DNA of 64,000 nucleotides from Diadophis punctatus similis (taxonomy: Eukaryota > Chordata > Lepidosauria > Squamata > Dipsadidae). Below are positions 1 through 11,985 of this stretch, piece by piece; within the stretch, counting starts at the first letter, position 1; every line of letters begins with the position of its first letter. The notes under the pieces are model-generated. The model had not been told where the DNA came from. It saw nothing but the letters and a program-made list of their open reading frames with translations, and searched no databases. A program made the translations under genes and the position numbers. The stretch is from the NCBI GenBank assembly GCA_023053685.1, contig JALIGW010000013.1, positions 15,778,501 through 15,842,500 on the forward strand, written 5' to 3'.

Positions 1-2652
1 AACAATCACAAAAGGATGTATAGCAATCAAACTAAGAACAGGAGCAGAAAGGCCTTAAGTAAGGGAGGATAAAAAGGGCTACCAATAAGTTTTCCTTTTC
101 TAAAAATGTCTATGGACCTGTATGTTTAAATGTCCCACAAAACTCTGCTAGCTATAGATTTCTATCACATGAAAGGTTGAGACTGCTCAGTCCTTATGAT
201 GTGACCTTTTTTTTCTGTATAGGACTTTTCACTGTCAATTTGAACCTCATTTTGTCCCATGTAGTGTCTCCTGGACCAACTGAAAGATCAGTTTAAGAAA
301 AGCTTCAGAAGTAATCAGTTTTTCTTTCCACGCTGTTTTGTTTCAAAGCAAGATTTCTCTGTATGATTAGGGAGTAAGACTATGGAGGTCTCCCAAGGCA
401 CTTCATTTGGTGGAGGCTTTGATTCAAGAATTACTTTGAAGGGAAGCCCTAATGTATTTCTCCTATCATCCTTTATGCAGGCCCAGTGATGTCCCCACTT
501 TTTCATTTGTTAAAAATAACTGTGGCTTCTGCATGTGGTTCTACATTTCCAACTACTGTTCTACAAATGTATTGGAAGAACTATATTTTCCAGATTTCTT
601 TGCTGTCTGAGGATTCTGCAAGCTGTCTTCTAGCTATTCATAGGCACCTGATAGGGACAACATAACAGAACCTTCTTAGAAAGACCATTTGCAGGTCTCT
701 AAAAACCTGGTATACAAAACATGCCAATAATAAGGGCCTCTTCTTAGAAAGTGTGCCTATCCCTTAGTTTCTGAGGTCCATTTCTCAGGTATCTAGTTTA
801 TATTACAGTTATGTTCCTACACTGTTATTAACTAGGTACAGAGTAAATAAGTTCATATTTACTTTAGTACCATCAGATAGATTTAAAACAGGATTAAAAT
901 ACATTTAGTTCTCTGAAAGGCATCTGCACCTAAGATCACATCAACAACAGCAATATTTTAATAAAATCATGTTCATACCACCACAAAACACACAGTTCAT
1001 AGTCCATATCCTTGTAGAATGATATTAAAATATACATGAAAGAATGTTATACAGAAAAGGGGGGGGGAGAAATAACACACGCAGAAACATTGAATTCATT
1101 TGAGAATTTTCCTCTGGCTTGAATATAATTAATTAAAGAACAATGTATGAAGAAACAAATTTCTGTTTTATTTGCAAAATGGTAAATGTTAAAGTAAATA
1201 ATGCAATTCTATACCCACTTTCCCAAGAGTTAGCCCTGTTGAACTCAAAGTGAACAGGCTTCAGAAGTAGAAGAATGGAAAAACTCCCATCCATCTAATT
1301 TCTTCTGGGAAAGGACTTTGCAGAATTAATTTCATTGATCCTAACTGCCTTGAGAAACCAGAATACACTGAAAAACACAAGTAAAAGTCTTTGATACCAA
1401 GTATAAAGAGACAGAAGTGACAGAAATGTGATGGCAAAGAAATCATCATCAAATAGTTTGTAATGACAATTCTATACAATGAGAAGGATAGGAAAATTGT
1501 TAACTGAAAACAGTTTTTTTCCCTTTGTCATATGTTAGTAATGAAGAAATTAATTTGGGAGGAACATATTACATAAAAAAATAGAAAATGGGCTTTTAAT
1601 TTTCTTCATGAAATCTAGCTACAATATGACAGATTGAAAATGTGAATATGGTTTATATTTCCTCCTCCTCCTCCTCTTCCTCCTGCTCATTTCTTCTTCC
1701 CTTCTAACTAGTATAGGGTGTGCCAAATATGTTTTTACTGTATCTTCCACACACACACACATTCTCCATCAAAAAGTGCTTATTTTAACTCAGGACTAAT
1801 CTAAAGTGTGATCATGCCTCTCATTGAATAACATGGGAAAATCACAAGTGACTATAAGCTGTTTGTTTGTTTTTCAACAACATGGAATGAAATTTACAGA
1901 CATAGAAGCCATTTGTAAAGCAATGAATGCGGCTTAATTTCAGAGAAATAGGTGCAAGAGAATTGTAGTTAAATACTGATTAAAAAAAAGAAAGGAGCAT
2001 ACAAGGTTGTTATTTAGGGATGAGATTGGATCGTATTTACACACATAATTATTCTTTACCTACTGCAAAATTTAAAACAATAGGTCTAGCAGGTGTTAGA
2101 TTAAAGAAGATTTCTACTATGTGGAGGAAACGAATGGGAGAAACAAAACTGCACACATTGGAAACAACTGAATTAGAAAACAATCCATTAAAAATCTGTT
2201 TTTGCATGGAGTTAAATGATATTGTTTAAGAAAATTGTTGATTTCTCAATAATTCCAATAATGGCCATTCAAAACATTCTGCTACATTTTTCATTCCATT
2301 CTTAGGGACTTATTATTTTGATTTGTCATAAAGGAATAGTTCCTTGTGATTTAAAGGCATGGCAGTCATTGAGTTCTACCCTTTTCCGTTTGATTCCTTG
2401 TTCAGTGTTGAGTTGGTCCATAACTCAACATTGCATTGTAGAGTCAAAGACATGTCTCAAACCATTCCTCAACAAGCTAGAATCTGGCCACATTCAAATC
2501 ACACTGTAATTTATTTTCTATTCATTTTTCTAAAAAGAAAGGGCTACTGACCTATGACTCTATCAAGCTTAGTGGGATAAAAGCTTGAGTTGGGTTGGTG
2601 GTGGTAGGAGATCTAACAGCAAGACAGCAGATTACTTTAAAAAAATGGCACA
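1..2652. other. Unique AT-rich intergenic DNA, no gene seen
   Basis: I see no recognisable exon, RNA gene or mobile element here. The reading frames are short (at most 72 codons) and show no family motif. Small features are a G run near 1061-1068, a CTC/CTT tract near 1660-1690 and a short AC run near 1751-1762. Ancient, highly diverged repeats could be hidden. Confidence 0.6.
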
Positions 2653-3013
2653 TGTTAGATTGCGCGGGAATGAAGAGACGAGATGTAGAAGCAGTTCAGA
2701 ACCTTTATTGAACTTAGCTGGATTGCAATACGAACTGCTGGCTGGCTGCAGGGTAGACACTTTTAAGGGCTTGCCTGTAACCCAGCCGGCCACTGACAGC
2801 AGTTTATTTCTCCCACTGTTAGATTAGCCAATCAGCATTGGCTATGCAAATCCTGGCTACGTACGGCCGTACGTAACAGCACATATCTTTGCAAGTATTT
2901 CTATGTAAAGGAACTTTTTACAGGAATGTCATTATATCAAAATGCAATATGTAGATGGAAGAGTCACAAGATACATTATTTCCCTGAGGTTTCAACCAAC
3001 CGTAAGCCCAACA
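2653..3013 (-). mobile_element. Solo LTR-like element (endogenous retrovirus or LTR retrotransposon)
   Basis: Read on the minus strand, this 361 bp block begins TGTTGGGC and ends CTAACA, the TG...CA form of an LTR. It carries CCAAT-type motifs near 2828-2841, a TATA-like CCTTAAAAG near 2761-2770, and an AATAAA polyadenylation signal at 2704-2709 about 50 bp before its 3' end, in the order U3-R-U5. No coding sequence is attached on either side, so it would be a solo LTR left by recombination. I could not find a matching 4-6 bp target duplication, so the exact ends are uncertain. Superfamily not determined. Confidence 0.6.
2858..2875. repeat. 18 bp perfect palindrome inside the LTR-like element
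   Basis: TACGTACGGCCGTACGTA equals its own reverse complement. It has four CpG sites and lies in the presumed U3 region between the CCAAT motifs and the presumed 5' end of the LTR. It could be a dimeric transcription-factor site, but no factor is assigned. Confidence 0.9.
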
Positions 3014-5159
<2,146 letters not shown>

Positions 5160-5222
5160 ATATATATATATATATATATAGTGTGTGTGTGTGTGTGTGC
5201 GTGTGTGTGTGTGTGTGTGTGT
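5160..5222. repeat. (TA)n-(GT)n compound microsatellite
   Basis: TA at 5160-5180 passes directly into GT at 5181-5222 with one interrupting C. The two long frames across it are translations of the repeat. Confidence 0.95.
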
Positions 5223-5838
5223 CCCCTTTATAAGTCCTTCTCTTTCATATATAATGTGTATGTGTGTAGAGAAAATGGACTTGCTCAGAGTTACTTCCAT
5301 GGCTGGGTTAGGTTCCATGGCTGACGATCAACTAACCACCATATCTCCTAGAAAAATAAAAGGAACCTTTAAAAAAAAGTGATGTTTTTCTACAGTTGCT
5401 GCCCATCTCTATTATTTACAAAATAACCCAAGTCTTCTATGTGGGTGACTCTGGAATTCTTGAAAATATCATGTCATTTGGCTACTAGGTTCAGCTTAAA
5501 GGATGATAAGTCAAGCAATTCATCTACCAAACATTTGGTCCTGGATTTCCAATTTCATGGTTAGCATCCTTACAAGATTTCATAATTTATTTCTAAGTAA
5601 GCATATACTGCCCATTTTTCTTTCTTCTGTCTATTCCCACATTTCCTGCACATTGTGCACAATTTTGGCTTTAAACAATATGCTGAAGAAGACGGTCATA
5701 TCCTGACATTTATTAATTCTTTCTCGTTACCAGAATAAACCATAAAAATAGAAAACAAAAGCTTAAAGAAAGACCATAATACTTGCCCAATTTCCATTAG
5801 TTGTCTTGCTCAACATAATGTAGCACTGAAAACAGTCC

Positions 5839-5870
<32 letters not shown>

Positions 5871-6637
5871 TTTGCATTTTAATTCTGCCTAGCTCATTAA
5901 GATTCCTTTGATATTTAAAAAAAATTAGTGCATGTGAAAAGCTTCAAACAGGGGTATTGAGATTTTTTTCTGACTGGGTTTGAGCATAACCTTTTTAATT
6001 TGTGTCTCTGCATAACAGCTGGACTTCAGTGCATCATTGCAACTTAACAAAAGTAGGTCTCTCGATGTGAATAAAAACTGTAATTATCACAGGGGAACAA
6101 ATTATACAGAAAACTCTGCTTCAATAAGATTGCCACATATTTAGAATGCAGCTACATCAATACTATAGCATCATGAATGAACCAGAGAGTATTTCTATTA
6201 ATTGTATATACCAGAGATGAATGAAAGCTATATAGAATTTTATGGTAGTGAATTTCCAGATCTTTTATTTTCAAAAATGTCAATTAACCTGTTCTAATTA
6301 TTTGTACTCTACAAATTATTTGTATTCTACAGCATATGAAGTATATTATCTCTCGACTAAATTTGATTCTGTGAGAGGTTGACCTGGACAATTGTCCTGT
6401 CTTCTTCATGGGATTTCTCTAGACTGAAGGTTCTAACCTTTTCATTCCATAGAGTAAGGCTGTGGTCTTATACAGAAGAGAATAAACCCAAATCCACACA
6501 TTCCTCCAATTATGGACAAAATGTCTTATTTTAAGACTTGTCCTCATCATATCACCATTTTTTCATTCCCATACCACTACAGAGGCATCCCACACTCATG
6601 TTCAGATGCTTCTGATGTACATTTCCTTTCTTCTTTC
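5223..6637. other. Unique intergenic DNA
   Basis: No gene seen. It contains a short TTTA array near 5842-5873 and otherwise AT-rich sequence without recognisable motifs. Confidence 0.55.
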
Positions 6638-6698
6638 ATAGAATAGAATAGAATAGAATAGAATAGAATAGAATAGAATAGAATAGAATAGAATAGAA
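6638..6698. repeat. (GAATA)n microsatellite, tail of minus-strand L3 LINE
   Basis: About 12 GAATA units. On the minus strand this is a TATTC array directly following the 3' end of the L3 LINE that starts at 6699. The same arrangement occurs at 9235 and 34870 on the plus strand, so it is the element's own 3' tail rather than a chance repeat. Confidence 0.93.
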
Positions 6699-8215
6699 CT
6701 TTATTGTCACTTTAAATGTACACTAATCAGCATACATTAAAATGAAATTTCATTGTTTTCAATTTTCAAAAAATAACCATTATGCATATACACACCACAT
6801 ACACACACATATGACACAGAGAAACAGCACAGTCTAGTTTGAATGTATACATATACATGGCAGGAAAAAAGAATCCTGCAAATTTACAAGATAGATGGCA
6901 TAAGGAACAAAGCTGTTACAGAATCTAGTAGTCCTGCTATAGATACTTTGAAACCTCCTCCCAGAGGGGAGCAACAGAAACAGACCGTGAAGTGGGTGTG
7001 TGGGGTCTCTAACAATGCTTTGAGTTCTAAGCACCTAACGCTTATAAGCAGTATCCTGAATAACGGGAAGTGAACTTCCTATAATCTTCTCAGCTGTCCT
7101 TACCACTCTCTGTATGGACTTTCTATTTGAGGCACTGCTGCCACAAAACCAGTGGTGGGCTGCTGCCTGGTCGGACTGGTTCAGATGAACTGGTAGTTGT
7201 GATCACTGGCTGGGCCCGCCCACCTGCACCTGCGCTATCCTTTCCATTATATAACTAACTTTCTGGCTCATTTTTCCCACCCACGCTGCCCAGCTGAGTT
7301 CTCCACCATGCCTGCTGTACTCACCGGAGCTGCCTGAGTAGATTAGCTGCATGTTTGAAGCTGCGTTTCAGCCCCGAAGAGGTGCATGCGAGCAAAGCAA
7401 GCGCGTGAGCACGCACACACTCACAACCAACGAATCGGTTGTTAATGTAAGGGCATCCCACCTCTGCACAAAACCAAATAATGATGTGGTTTGTTAAAAC
7501 ACTCTCAATTGTGCCTCTGTAAAAAGTGACAGGACAGAAGGAGAAAGATGTGCTCTCCTCATCCAATGCAGGAAATGCAGACGCTGGTTTGCACACTTCA
7601 CTAAAGATAATGTATGAAGAGACCAAGTCAGATAGTTAGTTAGTTATCTGCACCCCCAGATATTTAATACTGTTGATCACCTCCACAGCTGCAGCCTTGC
7701 TACAAAGTGGAGTATTACTATGCCAGCTCTTTCTAAAATCAACAATGATCTCCTTTGTTTTATTGACATTCAAAACCAGGTTATTTTTATTGCACCAGCC
7801 CACCAAAGCTTTCACCTCCTCCCTATAAGAATCTTCACTGTCATCCTCGATGAGACCCACCACTGCCGTGTCATCCACATACTTCACAACATGATTCATA
7901 GCAGACTTGGCACAGCGGTCATGGATCATCGAGGTAAACAGTAACAGACTCAAAAGACACAGCCCTGTGGGGAACCCGTACTCAAGGAGATGGAATTAGA
8001 AACTTTTCTTCCAACTTGCACAAACTGGGGCCTGTCAATAAGGAAATGAAGTATCCAGTTACATAAAGAAGTATTAAAACTTAGTCCAAATGCTGAGGAA
8101 TGATTGTATTAAACTCTGAACTAAAATCAACCAACAGCAATTGCACATAACCATTCTTCTCCTCCAGGTGCGCCAAACTAATATGAAGCACACAAGAAAG
8201 TGCTTGGACATGATT
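6699..8215 (-). pseudogene. CR1-family LINE, L3 (Snake1-like) type, 5'-truncated, reverse transcriptase remnant
   Basis: A non-LTR retrotransposon copy read on the minus strand. The palm region at 7636-7953 carries the catalytic motif KYVDDTAVVGL (the YxDD box) and the downstream LVLNVNKTKEIIVDFRK stretch. The thumb-like FYRGTIESV lies at about 7480-7530. The C-terminal RDPTHPLHGLFLLLPSGRRF is at about 6950-7010, followed by a 3' untranslated part and the GAATA tail. The frame is broken and a 317 bp MITE (7150-7466) interrupts the gene. The 5' part with the endonuclease is absent, as is usual for truncated LINE insertions. The 5' limit near 8215 is approximate. Confidence 0.82.
7150..7466. 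mobile_element. hAT-like MITE nested in the L3 LINE
   Basis: A 317 bp element with terminal inverted repeats (CAGTGGTGGGCTGC / ...GGCATCCCACCTCTG). It is flanked by a perfect 8 bp duplication, CACAAAAC at 7142-7149 and 7467-7474, the length expected for hAT transposases. Removing it with one duplication copy rejoins the LINE sequence. It has no transposase and would have been mobilised in trans. Confidence 0.9.
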
Positions 8216-8481
8216 ATCTTGACATGATTTGGCCCATCTTTTCAGTTAACTAGGAGCTGCTCATTTCCTTCAAGCTGGTGTGGACACACATCCTTTCTTC
8301 TGGTCTCTAGGCACTTTGCCCTACCAACATTTGCTATTTTGTTTTGTTTCAGGTCTTGAAAACCCAACAGCCTGCTCCACAAAAGAAAGCAGGAGATAAA
8401 TTTGACAAAGAGCCAGTAACTATCTTCTGGGTAGGGGACAATGGTGCAGTGGGATAAATCACTACATGACCCACCAATTGT
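8216..8481. other. Junction between two head-to-head L3 LINEs
   Basis: About 265 bp that I could not assign to either LINE copy. It contains no convincing frame. It may be the original target DNA between two insertions. Confidence 0.4.
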
Positions 8482-9234
8482 CAAGCTCTTTGGGAGTCTA
8501 TTTTAAATGCCCATCACTTAATATCAAAAATGTTATCAAAAAAGCACAACAAAGAATGTTCTTTCTGCGCCAACTCAGGAAGCTCAAACTGCCCAAGGAG
8601 CTGCTGATACAGTTCTACAGAGGAATTATTGAGTCTGTCATCTGCACCTCTATAACTGTCTGGTTCGATTCTGCAACCCAACAAGACAGACACAGACTTC
8701 AGAGGATAATTAGAACTGTAGAAAAAACAATTACTGCCAACCTGCCTTCCATTGAGGATCTGTATACTGCACGAGTCAAAAAGAGGGCTGTGAAAATATT
8801 TACAGACCCCTCACATCCTGGACACAAACTGTTTCAACTCCTACCCTCAAAACGATGCTATGGAGCACTGCACACCAGAACAACTAGACACAAGAAAAGT
8901 TTTTTCCTGAACGCCATCACTCTGCTAAACAAATAATTCCCTCAACACTGTCAAACTATTTACAAAGTCTGCACTACTATTAATCTTCTCATCGTTCCCA
9001 TCACCCATCTCCTCCCACTTATGACTACATGACTGTAACTTTGTTGCTTGTATCCTTATGATTTAAATTGACTGTTTCCTAATGTGATTTGATTGCTTAT
9101 TTGTACCCTATGACTATCATTAAGTGTTGTACCTTATGATTCTTGACGAATGTATCTTTTCTTTTTATGTACACTGAGAGCATATGCACCAAAGACAAAT
9201 TCCTTGTGTGTCCAATCATCGTTGGCCAATAAAG
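8482..9234 (+). pseudogene. CR1-family LINE, L3 (Snake1-like) type, 5'-truncated; reverse transcriptase C-terminus
   Basis: An uninterrupted frame to 8936 encodes the last ~150 residues of a LINE reverse transcriptase: VIKKAQQRMFFLRQLRKL, then QFYRGIIESVI, then RIIRTVEKTI, then DPSHPGHKLFQLLPSKRC and the end SFFLNAITLLNK. It matches the thumb and C-terminal part of the minus-strand copy at 6.7-8.2 kb. The catalytic YxDD box lies upstream and is missing, so it is not functional. About 300 bp of 3' untranslated sequence follows, ending in CCAATAAAGAATTCT and the pentanucleotide array. The frame has stayed open, which suggests a fairly young copy. Confidence 0.85.
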
Positions 9235-9440
9235 AATTCTATTCCATTCCATTCCATTCCATTCCGTTCTATTCCATTCCATTCCATTCCATTCCATTCC
9301 ATTCCATTCCGTTCCGTTCCGTTCCGTTCCGTTCCGTTCCGTTCCGTTCCGTTCCGTTCCGTTCCGTTCCGTTCCATTCCATTCTATTCTATTCTATTCT
9401 ATTCTATTCTATTCTATTCTATTCTATTCTATTCTATTCT
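9235..9440. repeat. Phased pentanucleotide microsatellite (ATTCC / GTTCC / ATTCT), L3 tail
   Basis: The array directly follows the LINE 3' end and has blocks: ATTCC-type at 9241-9310 (with one GTTCT), 13 GTTCC units at 9311-9375, one ATTCC, then 12 ATTCT units at 9381-9440. The GTTCC block supplies a CpG at each unit junction. The frames across it are translations of the repeat. Confidence 0.95.
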
Positions 9441-10464
9441 CACCCATTTTACAAGCTGTGGGATGGGTAGATTGGAGAGAGATATTTTTAAACACAGAGC
9501 CAAATCCAGTTTAACTCTAAGCAATTCAAAATGCCTTAAATGTTTTAAATATTGTTTTTCATATTAGCTTTCCTGAGTTCAGAAATCAGTATTGAAGACA
9601 TACTCACTTATCACACACACAAAAATGTCAAAATAATACTGTCAAGAGACAGACACTTTGGAACTCTCTGCATGTCTGGGAATACCTTACCATCTGGTGA
9701 CTTCAGACTTATTTTTTCAGGACTTTAAAAAACCTTGTAGAATTTTTTATTTTCACCCCCTGCTTTGATTAGCTGAACCTTTTTTTCAATTGGATGTTTT
9801 GCAATATCATCAATGGCCCCTACCACTAGCTATTTTGAGTTTTATGATTTCATTATTTTTATCACTTATTAATTGCTACTTATTTGGTATATCGATTGTT
9901 GGAAGCTGTCTTGAGCAGATTGTGATCCTTTAAGCCTGCCTATTTTTACTTCATAAACACATGCTTTAATTCTAAGATATCTATTTTTTTAAATACTTCT
10001 TAGGAAGATTTTTCATTTCATCTTTTATTCAGAACTAAACTATAGCAGTCTAACACTTTGGATCAAGGAGAAAATACCCACTTTTACAGGACGCATACAG
10101 GCCTTGAATCTTATTTTCATGATCTATGTAATTCTTAAAAGTGCACTGCGGAAATTCAGATACAAAACATACTAATTTCTTGCTAATTTTTGATAACTCT
10201 TTGGCTATTCTCTTTCATACTCCCCCCTCAAATTGCAAAAATAAAGAACAGCCAGAGGATTGTTGAGTCTGATATATATATGTCCTTTTTCCAAGTTGAC
10301 TATTCCAAGCAAGGATAGCAATGAGGGAATTAAAGGAGAAGAAGGTGCGCATTGAAAGAGGAAAAAATACCTTCTTCCTTTTTTAATCACAACCAGGAAT
10401 CTACTTTTGAAATGTATGACATTGATTTCTTTTGTTTCTCTGGAAAGTAACAAGTTGCAAGGTA
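9441..10464. other. Unique AT-rich intergenic DNA
   Basis: No gene, RNA gene or recognised repeat. Confidence 0.5.
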
Positions 10465-10638
10465 GGGTAACAACAATTACTCATGGCTAAGCAGGGACTG
10501 GAATCCTGATTCTGCCCACTGCCAGGAGTTCGATCCTGACTGGCTCAAGGTTGACTTGGCCTTCCATCCTTCCATTGTTGGTAAAATGAGGACACAAACT
10601 GTTGGGAGCAATATGCTAACTCTGTAAACTGCTTAGTC
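10465..10638 (+). mobile_element. Sauria-type SINE, 5' part
   Basis: The piece includes CTCAAGGTTGACTTGGCC, then CCATCCTTCCATTG, AAAATGAGGACACAAA and CTGTAAACTGCTTAG. This order is typical of the squamate Sauria SINE, a tRNA-derived SINE whose 3' part resembles the BovB LINE. It is split by the hAT-like element at 10639-11918 and resumes at 11919. Start approximate. Confidence 0.75.
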
Positions 10639-11918
10639 CAGGGGTCGGCAACCTGCAGCTCTGGAGCCACATGCGGCTCTTTGGGCCCCTTGCTGCAGCT
10701 CCCTGTCCCATCACTGGCTGGCCTCGCCCACCCCTCCCTCACCTGGCCTGAGAAGGTAAGGGCGATGATGGGAATGGAGAAGTGGCCAGGGCTGATTCTC
10801 TGGCACTGGTTTAGGAACATAGCCACCCCTGGCAGAGGCTTCCCTTTGGGTGACCCTCCTCCCCCTCTTGTGACTCCCTGGCTGGCTGTGGCAGGGCCAG
10901 AGGGTGCGCATGCATGGGGAAACCCTCAAGCGAGCAGCAAAGATGTGCATGGAGAGCAGGTGGCTGCTCGCTTTGGACACAGCTTCTCTCCTGCCCTAAG
11001 GATCCGGCCATTGAGTTGCATGTCCTGTCCCATCCCGTCCCCCTGCAGCTCTTCGGCTGAGCAGGGCGGGCGTAAGCTCCAGCCCAAAGTGTCAGGAAGC
11101 AAAGGCTGCCTTTGCTCTAGTGACCCTCCTCCCCCTCCTTCTCCTCTCATGCAGGGTGGGGGGGCATGGCAAGGCGATGGCCGGATCCTTAGGACAGGAG
11201 AGAAGTGGCCCTGTAGCTGCCTTCACACCACATTTGTGCATAAGGCAGTCTTCGCTTCCTGCCACTTCGGCTGGAGCTTACGCCCTCCCTGCTTGGCCGA
11301 AGAGCTGCAGGGGGGAGGAGACATGGCAAGCCAATGGCGGATCCTTAGGGCAGGAGAGAAGCCACATCCAAAGACCCTCCTTAAGCAAGCAGCTGCCCAC
11401 CCTCCACGTGCACCTTTGCTGTGTTTTGGTGCTCGCTTGAGAAGGGTCTCCCTGCATGCACCACAGCCAGCCAGAGAGTCACGAGAGGGGGAGGAGGGTC
11501 ACCCAAAGGGATGACTCCACCGGGGGTGGCGATCATTCCATAGCAGAGAGAAAGAGAAGGGGAGAGATAGGAAGAAAGAGAGAGATGGGAGAAAGAGAGA
11601 TGAGGGAGGGAGAGAGAGATGGGTGGGGAGGAAGGGAGAGACAGAGAGAGAGAGAGATGGGGAGAGGGAGAGGGAGAAAGAAAGATGAGAGGGAGAAAGA
11701 GAGAGGGAGAGAGAGAAAGAGAGATATGTTTCCCATAGAAAAGAAAACATAGATCCACAAAACCTGGTTAGGTGTAGCTGGGGGGGGGAGTCATGTGACT
11801 CGATGGGAGTGACATCGAGTTGGCCACACCCACCCAGGTTTTGTGGCTCTGAGTGTTTTGTTTTCTCTGGGAAATGGGTCCAAATGGCTCTTTGAGTTTT
11901 TAAAGTTGCCAACCCCTG
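10639..11918. mobile_element. 1.28 kb non-autonomous hAT-like foldback element inside a Sauria SINE
   Basis: Termini are CAGGGGTCGGCAACCT and the inverse AGTTGCCAACCCCTG. The flanking 8 bp duplication is GCTTAGTC (10631-10638) versus GCTTAGAC (11919-11926), 7 of 8 bases. The interior is not a transposase. About 10830-11110 and 11250-11510 are inverted copies of each other, sharing the CCCTTTGGGTGACCCTCC and GGATCC...CAGGAGAGAAG blocks. A further direct copy of the latter lies near 11175-11205, and a purine-rich array is at 11541-11730. The 277-codon frame at 10681-11514 and the frames opposite it come from this duplication and have no family motif, so I do not call a gene. Confidence 0.85.
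11541..11730. repeat. (GA)-rich purine array
   Basis: About 190 bp of GAGAGA, GGGA and GAAAGA units on the plus strand, inside the hAT-like element. Ser-Leu-rich minus-strand frames here are artefacts. Confidence 0.9.
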
Positions 11919-11985
11919 GCTTAGACAGTGCTTTAAAGCACTATGAAGCAATATATATAGTAAGTCTACATTAGCATGCTATTGC
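11919..11985 (+). mobile_element. Sauria-type SINE, 3' part
   Basis: Continues the SINE interrupted at 10638: the sequence around GCTTTAAAGCACTATGAAGC and AGTAAGTCTACATTAGC is the usual 3' region. The first 8 bases are the hAT target duplication. Confidence 0.72.

Noticed and set aside
8466..8936. Possible functional reverse transcriptase gene
   Set aside because: The frame is open, but the catalytic YxDD part and endonuclease are missing; it is a 5'-truncated LINE.
9150..9567. Ser-Ile-Pro-Phe repeat frames that look like a repeat protein
   Set aside because: Pentanucleotide arrays lack stops in all frames; these are translations of the L3 tail.
10681..11514. 277-codon plus-strand frame, the longest in the window
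   Set aside because: It lies wholly inside a hAT-like element with flanking target duplication, its opposite strand encodes similar frames because of an inverted duplication, and it has no transposase motif.
11456..11951. Arg/Glu- and Ser/Leu-rich frames
   Set aside because: Translation of the purine array in the hAT-like element.
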